Positions 26,012 through 34,565 of a DNA stretch of 64,000 nucleotides are shown in pieces. Source of the stretch: Portibacter lacus (GTDB taxonomy: Bacteria > Bacteroidota > Bacteroidia > Chitinophagales > Saprospiraceae). The position numbers were made by a program, and so were the translations under genes. The notes under the pieces were generated by a model. That model had not been told where the DNA came from. It worked only from the letters and a program-made list of their open reading frames with translations, and did no database searches. Each line of letters starts with the position of its first letter. Position 1 is the first letter of the stretch. Location of the stretch: contig NZ_JAJNKA010000002.1 in assembly GCF_021533215.1 (NCBI RefSeq), positions 62,001 through 126,000 of the forward strand, read 5' to 3'.

Positions 26012-27219
26012 TTAAACCTAGTGCTTCTGATAAAGATAGCTAATACACCGACTACTATCAATAGAGAGCCGATTGCAATCGCCGAATAATAACCGGGCAT
26101 AAATCCAAGCTGAAACCAAAGCATCAATCCCTGACCAAACAAGAGCAATTCTGTAACCAGAATACCTCCTATGAAAAGTAATATACCCCAAGTACTTAAT
26201 TTCATATTCATCATTTTACTGATGATTGCAAATAAAAACATGGACAGGCATCCCAACATTAAAAGATGGATAAATCCAATTACAAAATTCCTAATCGTGT
26301 ATGACATTTGTGCTAAATAAGGAAGAACTACGGCGGACTGTATTAAAATTTTCAGGACCAATGCTGATAGCGCAATGTATATCAGCCTTTGATTAAAAAG
26401 AGAGAAAACTCTTGGCAATAACTTTCTAACAGTCCGAAACAGTTGCAATCCGAAATACAAAGCTAGTAACTGAATGATCACACCTGCACTATTCGTTAAG
26501 AAAATTGCAATGTGAGGTGTAGACCAAGTTACTGCAAGTGCATAGGTTAATACTGTAGAAATACACAAGAACCAAAAAAATATCTTCCCATTTTTATGTC
26601 CCTTAATGACCGGATCGATATGGATGACTTGAAATAGAAGAGCCAAAAGTGCAAAAACAAACCAACCGTTAAACTGAAAATGTAGATAAAATTGTATTGC
26701 TGCATAATAGAGCGCAGATCCTTTCATGCCTGCAGATACAATAGGCCCAAGTGCTAAAGATCCGATTGTCGAGATAACCAAAAATACAATACTGGCTTTG
26801 AGAAAAAGGATAGCCAAACCTTGCTTTCCTGAATTGCTGATATCTTTCCAAATTCTAAAGGCAAAAATATAAATGAAAAAGATATGTAAAATTGAAAATA
26901 GAATAGAAACCGAATGGTAACCGACGATAGGGAAGGTAAACATCATGACCAGAACAATCAATTGCAGTACCCAAAAAAGTCTTATATATCTCTTCATGTC
27001 TAGTTGAAAAACATAGATGATCACGATATAAAACATCCCGAACAACCAACCTAATAAGGCAACATGAGAATGACCATGCTGGACATTTCTATAATTGAAC
27101 CAAGACGGCATCTCTAAGACATAAGCTGTTCTCATGGCCAGTCCCATCAGACTTGCAATGAAAAAGAAGAGCAAACAGCATAAAATAGGACGAGTTGCGT
27201 TTGTAATTTTATTCATCAT
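26002..27219 (-). CDS. 12-TM membrane protein, heme-copper-oxidase-I / NnrS-like
   Basis: A 405-residue protein with about twelve hydrophobic segments. Helix 2 begins Q-H-G-H-S-H-V-A-L-L-G-W and helix 6 begins Y-L-H-F-Q-F-N-G-W; conserved histidines at helix ends recall heme-binding subunit I of oxidases, nitric-oxide reductase NorB and NnrS. It is shorter than NorB and I cannot assign all six canonical histidines, so a catalytic NO or O2 reductase is not claimed. It lies next to an Rrf2 gene and a cytochrome c near nosZ, which suggests a role in nitric-oxide handling or electron transfer to nitrogen oxides. Confidence 0.6.
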   Translation of the reverse strand: MMNKITNATRPILCCLLFFFIASLMGLAMRTAYVLEMPSWFNYRNVQHGHSHVALLGWLFGMFYIVIIYVFQLDMKRYIRLFWVLQLIVLVMMFTFPIVGYHSVSILFSILHIFFIYIFAFRIWKDISNSGKQGLAILFLKASIVFLVISTIGSLALGPIVSAGMKGSALYYAAIQFYLHFQFNGWFVFALLALLFQVIHIDPVIKGHKNGKIFFWFLCISTVLTYALAVTWSTPHIAIFLTNSAGVIIQLLALYFGLQLFRTVRKLLPRVFSLFNQRLIYIALSALVLKILIQSAVVLPYLAQMSYTIRNFVIGFIHLLMLGCLSMFLFAIISKMMNMKLSTWGILLFIGGILVTELLLFGQGLMLWFQLGFMPGYYSAIAIGSLLIVVGVLAIFIRSTRFKIV

Positions 27220-27233
27220 TGATCAGAAAGATT

Positions 27234-27271
27234 AAAAAAAGGTGTTAATAGGATTATAACTACCAACACCT
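27234..27271 (-). terminator. Rho-independent terminator after the cytochrome c gene
   Basis: On the minus strand AGGTGTT (27271-27265) pairs with AACACCT (27246-27240), followed directly by a run of T (27239-27234). It lies just after the cytochrome c stop (27280) and before the 12-TM gene start (27219), so the 12-TM gene is either separately transcribed or read at a lower level. Confidence 0.7.
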
Positions 27272-27279
27272 CATGCTAG

Positions 27280-27744
27280 TTATTTTGCGTTATCTATATC
27301 ATTTTGATACATGAATTCCAGCAAGTCTCTTGCATCTCCTATAGAAACATTCTGATTAGGCATTCTAGTAAGACATTCTTCTAAAAGTCTTTGTGCTTCA
27401 GGATCTTTCTCCAGCATAACCTCCACATTTGTGACCATATTCATGATCCACTCAGGCTTTCTCCTAGTCGTTACTCCAGCCCAGCTAGGCCCAACAATTC
27501 TAGAACCTTTCAATTTGTGACAAGCCGCACATTTCATTTCATAAATCGCTTTCCCCTTTGTCACCATTTCCTGATTCAAAGGATCATTCAAAGTTACATT
27601 GGTGATTTCACCTACACCTTTTCCATTATCTACAGGAGCCGCTTCTTTCTTAGCAGGTGCTGACTTAGCTGAATCGTCTGAACTCTTTTCAGAACACGCA
27701 AAAACTGCTCCAGCCAAAAATAAGATTACTAATAGTTTTTTCAT
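27280..27744 (-). CDS. Lipoprotein class I cytochrome c
   Basis: A 154-residue monoheme cytochrome c anchored as a lipoprotein (G-A-V-F-A-C, Cys17). A low-complexity Ala/Lys/Ser/Pro linker (20-40) precedes the heme domain. The heme site is C-A-A-C-H at 72-76, with V-G-P-S-W at 84-88 and a Met ligand in R-M-P-N-Q at about 127-131. It starts within the last codons of the Rrf2 gene (4-base overlap) and lies divergent from nosZ, so it probably donates electrons to nitrous-oxide reductase in the periplasm. The electron-donor role is inferred from context. Confidence 0.88.
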   Translation of the reverse strand: MKKLLVILFLAGAVFACSEKSSDDSAKSAPAKKEAAPVDNGKGVGEITNVTLNDPLNQEMVTKGKAIYEMKCAACHKLKGSRIVGPSWAGVTTRRKPEWIMNMVTNVEVMLEKDPEAQRLLEECLTRMPNQNVSIGDARDLLEFMYQNDIDNAK

Positions 27745-28184
27745 TTGTTAATTTTTAAGTTTTGAATATTCGATAAATTAAGCTTGATTGCCGTTTCCCT
27801 AATTGAATCTGAAGCATAAATAGATTGGAGTTCATTTCTGATAGAAGTTACCGAAATGTGATAAGGACAATGTTCACATGTTATATGGTTTTTCTGTCCT
27901 AACATGCATCCTTTCAGCAATCGATCGGACTGCTCGATATCTTTAATGATACTCATCAGATCATTGTTTTTCTGCTCCTCAGTCATATAAAATCCTCCAT
28001 TCCTACCTTTCTTCGATTCAATCAAGTGCCGCTTAGTTAAATATTGTAAAGTTTTCGAGAGCATCGACTCACTGATTTCAGTCTCTTCAGCCAGTACTTT
28101 TACGCCTACTAAATGCTCCTCATCTGAGTTAATAGATAAGTACAACACTGCTCTTACTCCATATTTACTAGTCTTACTTAACAT
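27741..28184 (-). CDS. Rrf2-family regulator divergent from nosZ
   Basis: A 147-residue Rrf2 regulator: winged helix at about 1-66 (M-L-S-K-T-S-K-Y-G-V-R-A-V-L-Y-L and K-K-G-R-N-G-G-F wing) and a C-terminal cysteine set Cys93, Cys103, Cys106 (C-x9-C-x2-C), different in spacing from the other Rrf2 protein here. It is transcribed away from nosZ across 121 bases and overlaps the cytochrome c gene by 4 bases. It likely senses nitric oxide or redox state and controls nosZ and its own operon through the palindrome at 28269-28290; binding is not shown. Confidence 0.88.
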   Translation of the reverse strand: MLSKTSKYGVRAVLYLSINSDEEHLVGVKVLAEETEISESMLSKTLQYLTKRHLIESKKGRNGGFYMTEEQKNNDLMSIIKDIEQSDRLLKGCMLGQKNHITCEHCPYHISVTSIRNELQSIYASDSIRETAIKLNLSNIQNLKINK

Positions 28185-28263
28185 CGTTTTATAGAAAGTA
28201 TGAACAAATATAAAATAATTAAAGATATAAATACCTTTTTATCTTTTATTATAAAAATATAAC

Positions 28264-28271
28264 TACATTTG
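28264..28271 (+). promoter_or_regulatory. -7 promoter element of nosZ
   Basis: TACATTTG exactly matches the Bacteroidota -7 consensus TAnnTTTG and lies 34 bases before the nosZ ATG. The expected start of transcription is about base 28278. The -33 region is only T-rich. Confidence 0.5.
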
Positions 28272-28290
28272 TTGTATTGATAAACAACAA
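28269..28290. promoter_or_regulatory. Palindrome over the nosZ transcription start
   Basis: TTGTTGT (28269-28275) and ACAACAA (28284-28290) are exact complements around an 8-base spacer. The site overlaps the end of the -7 element and the predicted transcription start, a repressor-like position, in the spacer between nosZ and the divergent Rrf2 gene. Confidence 0.5.
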
Positions 28291-28305
28291 TTAAAAAAGC
28301 TCGAG

Positions 28306-30285
28306 ATGAAAAAGCAACTATATTATTTTACTGCAGCACTTGCAATAATCTTTACGATTGCAATATTTGCAAATAGCTGTAACACCAGTAGAACTGCTAA
28401 CACAGGTGCGTTAGATAACGATGCCGCTAGTGCTGTATATGTCGCTCCAGGCGAATATGATGAGTATTATGGATTTTTCTCCGGTGGATTCAGCGGGCAA
28501 GTATCCGTGTATGGACTTCCAAGCGGTAGACTGCTTAAGGTTATACCGGTTTTCTCGCAAGATGCCGAAAAAGGTTATGGCTACAATGAAGAAACAAAAC
28601 CCATGTTGAATACAACCTTTGGTTTTATTCCTTGGGATGATGCTCATCACCCAGAATTATCTCAGACGAATGGTGAGACTGATGGAAGATGGCTTTTCAT
28701 CAATGGTAACAATACACCTAGAATTGCTCGACTTGATCTGACTACCTTCGAAACAGCGGAAATAATCGAGATTCCTAATAGTGGTGGAAACCATAGTTCT
28801 CCATTTACTACAGAAAACACGGAATATGTGGTTGCCGGGACTAGGTTCTCTGTTCCATATCCTCAGAAGGATGTTGCCATCGATTCTTACAAAGAAAATT
28901 TTAAAGGAATGTTGTCTTTTATCAAGGTTAATGATGAAGGTCACATGGAAATCGCTTTTCAAGTATTACTTCCAGCATTCGATTACGATCTAGCGCATTC
29001 GGGAAAAGGCAAATCCCATGGTTGGACTTTTTTCACAACCTATAATACGGAAGAGAAGCACACTTTGCTAGAAGTTAACGCTTCGCAAAATGATAAGGAT
29101 TTTATTGCAGCGATTAACTGGAAAAAAGCTGAAGAGTATATTGCTCAAGGTAAATACAAAGAAATTCCAGCGGAACACTACAGTAACAGATATGATGAAA
29201 AATCTCATATAGCAACATCTACATTACAGAAAACAGTTAAGGTATTAACGCCAGAAGATTGTCCAGGGTTAGTTTACTTCCTACCTACACCAAAGTCTCC
29301 TCACGGAGTTGATGTTGACCCTTCAGGTGAATATATTATAGGTAATGGTAAGTTATCTGCAGACTTAACCGTGCATTCCTTTACTAAAATGCTTGCAGCT
29401 ATAGAAAATAAAGATTTCGAAACAACGATCGCAAGTGTTCCTGTTTTAAAATACGACAAAGTAGTCTCTGGTGTTGTTACGAAACCAGGTTTAGGACCTT
29501 TGCATACAGAATTTGATAATGACGGAAATGCATACACGACATTCTTTATTTCTTCAGAAATCGTAAAATGGAAGTTAGGAACATGGGAGGTTCTAGACAG
29601 AATTCCTGCTTACTATAGTGTAGGACACTTAATGATTCCAGGTGGTGATTCTAAAAAACCAGATGGTAAGTACATGGTCGCTTTGAATAAGATCACTAAG
29701 GATCGATACCTCCCTACAGGACCAGAAATGAATCACTCTGCACAACTTTATGATATTTCAGGTGATAAGATGAAACTACTACTTGATTTCCCGACTATCG
29801 GTGAGCCTCACTATGCACAAGGAATATTGGCAAGTAAAATCACTTCAAAAAGTAAAAAATTCTACCCGCTAGAGGAAAACGAACATCCTCATAGAGCATT
29901 AGGTGAGAAAGATACGAAAGTAGTAAGAGACGGAAGCGAAGTCCATATATACATGACATCGATAAGAAGTCACTTTGCTCCAGACAACATAGAAGGAATC
30001 AAAGTTGGTGATAAAGTATTTATCCACCTTACGAACTTAGAACAAGATTTCGACGTCCCACATGGATTCGCAATTCAGGGCGCTAGAACTGCTGAGCTAT
30101 TAGTAATGCCTGGTCAAACGGAAACGATGTACTGGGAACCACAAAGAGAGGGAGTTGTTCCTTTCTACTGTACCGACTTCTGTTCCGCATTACACCAAGA
30201 AATGCAAGGATACATCAGAGTTTCTCCTGCCGGTTCATCTACTGAACTGAAATGGAGCATGGGTGAACCTGATGAAGAATTATAA
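28306..30285 (+). CDS. nosZ: Nitrous-oxide reductase, clade II (Sec-type)
   Basis: A 659-residue periplasmic copper enzyme reducing N2O to N2. The N-terminus has no twin-arginine motif; it is a Sec signal ending F-A-N-S-C (Cys25), so the protein may be lipid-anchored, as expected of clade II (atypical) enzymes. The seven-bladed propeller carries CuZ-site histidines including D-D-A-H-H-P-E at 111-117, G-N-H-S at 161-164 and S-P-H-G-V at 331-335. The C-terminal cupredoxin domain has the CuA ligands His586, Cys622, Cys626, His630 and Met633 (F-Y-C-T-D-F-C-S-A-L-H-Q-E-M). It heads an operon with maturation genes nosL, nosD, nosF and nosY. All key ligands seem intact, so it is probably functional. 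Confidence 0.96.
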   Translation: MKKQLYYFTAALAIIFTIAIFANSCNTSRTANTGALDNDAASAVYVAPGEYDEYYGFFSGGFSGQVSVYGLPSGRLLKVIPVFSQDAEKGYGYNEETKPMLNTTFGFIPWDDAHHPELSQTNGETDGRWLFINGNNTPRIARLDLTTFETAEIIEIPNSGGNHSSPFTTENTEYVVAGTRFSVPYPQKDVAIDSYKENFKGMLSFIKVNDEGHMEIAFQVLLPAFDYDLAHSGKGKSHGWTFFTTYNTEEKHTLLEVNASQNDKDFIAAINWKKAEEYIAQGKYKEIPAEHYSNRYDEKSHIATSTLQKTVKVLTPEDCPGLVYFLPTPKSPHGVDVDPSGEYIIGNGKLSADLTVHSFTKMLAAIENKDFETTIASVPVLKYDKVVSGVVTKPGLGPLHTEFDNDGNAYTTFFISSEIVKWKLGTWEVLDRIPAYYSVGHLMIPGGDSKKPDGKYMVALNKITKDRYLPTGPEMNHSAQLYDISGDKMKLLLDFPTIGEPHYAQGILASKITSKSKKFYPLEENEHPHRALGEKDTKVVRDGSEVHIYMTSIRSHFAPDNIEGIKVGDKVFIHLTNLEQDFDVPHGFAIQGARTAELLVMPGQTETMYWEPQREGVVPFYCTDFCSALHQEMQGYIRVSPAGSSTELKWSMGEPDEEL

Positions 30286-30377
30286 TAGTTAAAGGTTTAC
30301 GTAACATTTCTAGCTGGCATGACCGATACACATCGAGATTGCCAGCTATTTTATCAGATTCATTAATCAAAACTGAA

Positions 30378-30953
30378 ATGAAACTACCAAGAATTTTAAT
30401 CTTTTTGGCGGGGATTCTATTGATCTCTTTATTCATATGGCCAATGTGGAAAATCACCTTACTGGCACCTCAATATCCAGATGGTGTTCAGATGCATATC
30501 TACATTAATAAAATAGGTGGGAAAACTCCCGGTACACTTCAGAATGTAAATATTCTCAACCACTACATCGGGATGAAGAAGATAACTCCTGAGTCTATTC
30601 CAGAATTGAAATACATGCCGCCGATCGTCATCTTTTACATCATTACCGCTTTCATAGTTGGTATTTTCAATAAAAAATGGATGTACTGGGCTTGGCTCAT
30701 CTCTCTGATTCTAGTTCTTTCTATAGGTCTATATGATTTTTACTTATGGGAATATGATTATGGCCACTCGCTAGATCCGAAAGCTCCGATGAAATTTGAA
30801 GGCGCTTCTTTCCAGCCGCCACTGATAGGTCGAAAAGAGATCATCAATTTTACAGCGATTTCTCTACCTCACATCGGTGGATATTTTTTAGGACTGTCTA
30901 TTATGCTAGGCATGGTAGCAACATATCTTAAATCAAAAAAGATAAAAGCATGA
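30378..30953 (+). CDS. Membrane protein of the clade II nos cluster
   Basis: From ATG at 30378 the protein has 191 residues; an upstream ATG at 30339 would add 13 residues before the first helix. It has about four membrane helices. A periplasmic loop after helix 1 contains L-A-P-Q-Y-P-D-G and I-N-K-I-G-G, then N-I-L-N-H-Y-I-G-M and P-E-L-K-Y-M-P. Proteins with this loop are often seen beside clade II nosZ and may correspond to a NosB-like component, but I would not assign the name. The His and Met residues of the loop could handle copper. It overlaps nosL by 4 bases. Confidence 0.75.
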   Translation: MKLPRILIFLAGILLISLFIWPMWKITLLAPQYPDGVQMHIYINKIGGKTPGTLQNVNILNHYIGMKKITPESIPELKYMPPIVIFYIITAFIVGIFNKKWMYWAWLISLILVLSIGLYDFYLWEYDYGHSLDPKAPMKFEGASFQPPLIGRKEIINFTAISLPHIGGYFLGLSIMLGMVATYLKSKKIKA

Positions 30954-31387
30954 GATTAATCCCCATCGCAATTGGACTCTTATTATTCGCAGCATGCAAC
31001 GTAGAACCTGTTGCCATCGAATATAATCACGATGAATGCGCATACTGTAAAATGAAAATTTCCGACGTTAGATTCGGAGCAGAAATGGTCACTAAAAAAG
31101 GGAAAATATTCAAATTTGACTCCGCTGAATGTTTAATCAGAAGTTATAATGAAAATTCGGATCAACAATATGCACACGTAATAGTTAGCGACTACAGTAG
31201 ACCACATACTTTAATCGACGCACTTCCAGCATCTTTCCTTATTTCAGACCAAATCCCTAGCCCGATGGGCGGAAACCTAAGTGCATACGAAGACGCAGAT
31301 AACGCTAATAAAATCCTAAAACAGAAAGGTGGAGAATTATTTACTTTCGATCAAATAGTCGCAAAATATAAACTTCAATATAAATGA
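30950..31387 (+). CDS. nosL: NosL copper-binding lipoprotein
   Basis: A 145-residue lipoprotein (L-L-F-A-A-C, Cys16). NosL delivers Cu(I) for assembly of the NosZ CuZ site on the periplasmic side. The family motif E-C-A-Y-C-K-M-K-I at 29-37 (Cys30, Cys33, Met35) is present, as is F-D-S-A-E-C-L. It overlaps the membrane-protein gene before it and the nosD gene after it by 4 bases each, so all three are translationally coupled. Confidence 0.92.
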   Translation: MRLIPIAIGLLLFAACNVEPVAIEYNHDECAYCKMKISDVRFGAEMVTKKGKIFKFDSAECLIRSYNENSDQQYAHVIVSDYSRPHTLIDALPASFLISDQIPSPMGGNLSAYEDADNANKILKQKGGELFTFDQIVAKYKLQYK

Positions 31388-32613
31388 AAATGGCCTTCCT
31401 ATTCATCTTGAATTTACTGGGAATTGGAATATATGCCAATGTAGTAGAGGTGTGTAAAAATTGTCAGTACCAAACTATTCAAGAGGGTTATCAAGCCAGC
31501 ATAGAATGCGATACCATTCTGATCAAAAATGATGAATTTGTAATCGATAATTGGTTAATAGAAAAAAGTCTAACCATTATCGGAGAAAACGGAGCTCATT
31601 TAATTGCCAAAGATGGAGGTGAAATCATCACCATCGCCACTAATCATGTTAATATTATCGGCTTAAAATTTTCTGGTGTAACTACGAATTATCTAAAAGA
31701 AAATGCCGCGATCAGAGTCAAACATTCTAAACACTTCTTGATCGAAAACAACCAGATTACAGATTGCTTCTTCGCCATCTACCTTGAAAAAGCCAAGTCT
31801 GGAACCATCAGCAATAACTTAATCGATGGAAATGCAAGTACAGAAGCAGAATCGGGAAATGGCATTCACGCATGGAGTTGTGACTTTCTAACCATCCAGT
31901 CTAATGAAGTCCTCCATCACCGCGATGGCATATATCTCGAATTTGTCAATAATAGCGACGTTATCAAGAATCACAGTCACCACAACACTCGTTATGGTCT
32001 CCATTACATGTTCAGCAATGACGACACCTATGTAAGTAATGTTATTGAAAAAAACGGAGTTGGTGTTGCAGTTATGTTTTCCAGAAGAATCACCATGAAG
32101 CATAACACATTTGCTAATAATTGGGGACATGCGGCATACGGATTACTCCTAAAGGAGATCTATGATGCGGAAATTACGGACAACAACTTTCTAGAAAACA
32201 CCATCGGGATCTTTGTAGAAGGCTCGAATCGGATCAACTATCTCAACAACAATTTCAGAAGGAATGGCTGGGCGATCAAATTTTCAGGTGGTTGCGAAGC
32301 CAATGTCATCTCGAATAATAATTTCTTGTACAATTCTATAGATTTAGTGGTTGCAAGCAAACTGAATGATAATACATTCGAAAACAATTACTGGAGTGAT
32401 TACACTGGATATGATCTAGACAAAAACGGAATCGGAGATGTCCCTTACTACCCTGTCAAGTTGTTTTCCTACATCCATCAGCAGGCTCCTGAAACAGTGG
32501 TTCTCATGCGAAGTTTGTTCGTCGAAATAATCAATTATGCTGAGAAAGTAAGCCCAGTTTTCACGCCGAAAGACATCATGGATCCAAAACCCAAAATGAA
32601 CATCATCCTATGA
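31384..32613 (+). CDS. nosD: NosD periplasmic maturation protein
   Basis: A 409-residue protein with a signal peptide (about 1-20) and a right-handed parallel beta-helix made of CASH/PbH1 repeats (about 80-340; many N-x-I/F-x-x-N-x-x-G-I turns such as G-I-H-A-W-S and G-L-H-Y-M-F-S). The family ending N-Y-W-S-D-Y-T-G-Y-D and D-G-I-G-D-V-P-Y-like motif (G-I-G-D-V-P-Y-Y) is clear. NosD works with the NosFY transporter in building the CuZ cluster of NosZ. It overlaps both neighbours by 4 bases. Confidence 0.94.
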   Translation: MKMAFLFILNLLGIGIYANVVEVCKNCQYQTIQEGYQASIECDTILIKNDEFVIDNWLIEKSLTIIGENGAHLIAKDGGEIITIATNHVNIIGLKFSGVTTNYLKENAAIRVKHSKHFLIENNQITDCFFAIYLEKAKSGTISNNLIDGNASTEAESGNGIHAWSCDFLTIQSNEVLHHRDGIYLEFVNNSDVIKNHSHHNTRYGLHYMFSNDDTYVSNVIEKNGVGVAVMFSRRITMKHNTFANNWGHAAYGLLLKEIYDAEITDNNFLENTIGIFVEGSNRINYLNNNFRRNGWAIKFSGGCEANVISNNNFLYNSIDLVVASKLNDNTFENNYWSDYTGYDLDKNGIGDVPYYPVKLFSYIHQQAPETVVLMRSLFVEIINYAEKVSPVFTPKDIMDPKPKMNIIL

Positions 32614-33329
32614 TAACATTTAAACAACTAAACAAAACTTATAAAAAAAATCATGTTCTTAAGAATATCGATTTAGAAATGGCAGGATCGGGAGTTGTTG
32701 CACTTTTAGGGCCTAATGGTTCCGGAAAGACAACTATGTTGAAGTGCTTCCTAGGAATGGTTCTACCAGAAAGTGGAGACATTATTTTTGATGGCCAGTC
32801 CATTCTAGGAAAATACGAATACCGTTCTAAAGTCAGTTATTTACCTCAGATTGCTCGATTCCCAGACAACCTTTCTGCGCGAGAACTCATTTCTTTGATG
32901 AAAGAAATAAAGCCAGGAACCACAAGAGAAGCAAGATTTATTGAGGTCTTTAATCGTGAAAAAGAACTCGACAAGAAAATGTCGAGCTTGTCCGGAGGAA
33001 CCCGCCAAAAGGTAAATATTATACTGGCCTTAATGCATGATGATCCATTGATCATTCTCGATGAACCGAGCACAGGCCTTGATCCATTATCCTTGCAAGA
33101 ACTGAAAAAATTTATTCGAGAGGAAAAGGAGAATGGAAAACTTGTGATCATCACTACTCACATATTAAGTCTTGCGGAGGATCTTGCCGATGAAGTACTT
33201 TTCCTGCTAGAAGGCAACATTTATTTTAATGGGCCACTGCAACAATTGCTGAATGACCAACATGGTTCGAGCCTTGAAATGGCCATTGCACAAATTTTAA
33301 GGACTAATAAAGAAATTGCTCATGCTTAA
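32610..33329 (+). CDS. nosF: NosF ABC-transporter ATPase
   Basis: A 239-residue ABC ATPase with Walker A G-P-N-G-S-G-K-T at 34-41, Q-loop L-P-Q at 78-80, signature L-S-G-G-T-R-Q-K at 127-134, Walker B L-I-I-L-D-E-P at 147-153 and switch His in T-T-H. It powers the NosY permease for maturation of the copper centre, probably by moving a sulfur species to the periplasm. Coupled to nosD by a 4-base overlap and to nosY by 14 bases. Confidence 0.94.
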   Translation: MITFKQLNKTYKKNHVLKNIDLEMAGSGVVALLGPNGSGKTTMLKCFLGMVLPESGDIIFDGQSILGKYEYRSKVSYLPQIARFPDNLSARELISLMKEIKPGTTREARFIEVFNREKELDKKMSSLSGGTRQKVNIILALMHDDPLIILDEPSTGLDPLSLQELKKFIREEKENGKLVIITTHILSLAEDLADEVLFLLEGNIYFNGPLQQLLNDQHGSSLEMAIAQILRTNKEIAHA

Positions 33330-34104
33330 AATCTTAAAGTTTAGCTTTTACGAAATGATCAGAAGTCGCTGGGTTTTTATCTATACCCTCTTCTACTTAG
33401 TTGCGACGATGGCCTTTTTATTATTGAGTAATGACTTATCGAAAGTGCTGATTAGCATGACGAACATCACGTTAATTCTTACACCGCTGATTGGAATTTT
33501 ATTCGGAACCATCTACTACTATAATTCGAAGGAATTCATTCAACTTCTCATGGCGCAGGCCCTTTCTCGTTGGTCTATTTTCACAGGGATGTATCTAGGG
33601 ATGGCGTTAGCATTATGCTTGAGTGTATTAGTAGGGATCGGCATACCCTTTCTATTTTACGGCATCATGGGTTCGCCAGATTTAACTATATATCTATTGC
33701 TTATAACAATGGGTTGTGTGCTTTCCATCATATTCTCCTTAATCGCATTTATCATAGCCATAAGTTGCGATGATGAAGTAAAAGGGCTGAGTATTTCCAT
33801 TTTCGTTTGGTTGTTTTTCGCTATTATCTACGATGGTGCTTTCATGTTACTCATACTTGGTTTTAAAGATTATCCGCTAGATAAATTCACGATTAGCATG
33901 TTAGTTTTGAATCCAATCGATCTGGCTCGGATTCTCATTTTAATGAAGTTGGACATGTCAGCAATGATGGGATATACGGGTGCAGTACTCACGAAATTCC
34001 TAGGTAGAGGAATGGGCATGGTATTGGTTTCTGCTTCGTTGATGATGTGGATGATTATTCCATTTTGGAGGTTATTTGCACTAGGGAAAAAGAAGGATTT
34101 TTAA
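33316..34104 (+). CDS. nosY: NosY ABC-transporter permease
   Basis: A 262-residue inner-membrane protein with six predicted helices, belonging to the ABC-2 type permease group. It begins near the membrane with F-Y-E-M-I-R-S-R-W-V-F-I-Y and has a Y-Y-Y-N-S-K-E-F-I-Q-L-L-like coupling helix after helix 2. It overlaps nosF by 14 bases (Met3 at 33322 would make 8). It is the last gene of the operon; no strong terminator follows, though a palindromic TTAATGCATTAA lies at 34108-34119. Confidence 0.92.
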   Translation: MLMLKILKFSFYEMIRSRWVFIYTLFYLVATMAFLLLSNDLSKVLISMTNITLILTPLIGILFGTIYYYNSKEFIQLLMAQALSRWSIFTGMYLGMALALCLSVLVGIGIPFLFYGIMGSPDLTIYLLLITMGCVLSIIFSLIAFIIAISCDDEVKGLSISIFVWLFFAIIYDGAFMLLILGFKDYPLDKFTISMLVLNPIDLARILILMKLDMSAMMGYTGAVLTKFLGRGMGMVLVSASLMMWMIIPFWRLFALGKKKDF

Positions 34105-34254
34105 TGGTTAATGCATTAATCAAGTAAGAATACAAGTTCAAGAATAGTTCTAATACCTTCTATACTGTAAGAATCATTTAGGGAATTCTAATTCTTTAAT
34201 CCGAACAGAACAAAGAAAGTAAACTTTTGCTTATATTTAAAAAAGACCTATACT

Positions 34255-34518
34255 ATGCCATTGATTATTGGATTGCTAGCCCTGTTTTTTCCAAGAGTAA
34301 TTATTCTAATGCTCTATTTTCTAACGAGTTTCTTTACCGGAGTATACGATTCGATTTTACTTCCAATCCTAGGATTTTTATTTATGCCGGTTACGTTAAT
34401 CGCCTATACTTATGCTATCAACACGGTCGGCCCTGGAAGCACAACAGGAATTGTAATCATCGCCATTGCTGTGATCATTGATCTTGGGTTATGGAAACGC
34501 GGCTCTAGGAGAAAATGA
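34255..34518 (+). CDS. Small hypothetical membrane protein
   Basis: An 87-residue protein with two to three hydrophobic helices (about 3-25, 35-55, 60-80) ending in a basic K-R-G-S-R-R-K tail, which suggests a cytoplasmic C-terminus. Motifs include F-F-P-R and G-V-Y-D. I recognise no family with certainty. It is separated from nosY by 150 bases and is probably a separate unit. Confidence 0.6.
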   Translation: MPLIIGLLALFFPRVIILMLYFLTSFFTGVYDSILLPILGFLFMPVTLIAYTYAINTVGPGSTTGIVIIAIAVIIDLGLWKRGSRRK

Positions 34519-34565
34519 CAACTTCGATTTAGGAAATTGGTAGAGAAGGGTTTGTTCCAATTTTT

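Noticed and set aside
34105-34122. TGGTTAATGCATTAATCA just after nosY
   Set aside because: It is nearly perfectly symmetric but has no loop, no G+C stem and no T-run, so it is not a terminator. It may be a chance palindrome in AT-rich DNA.
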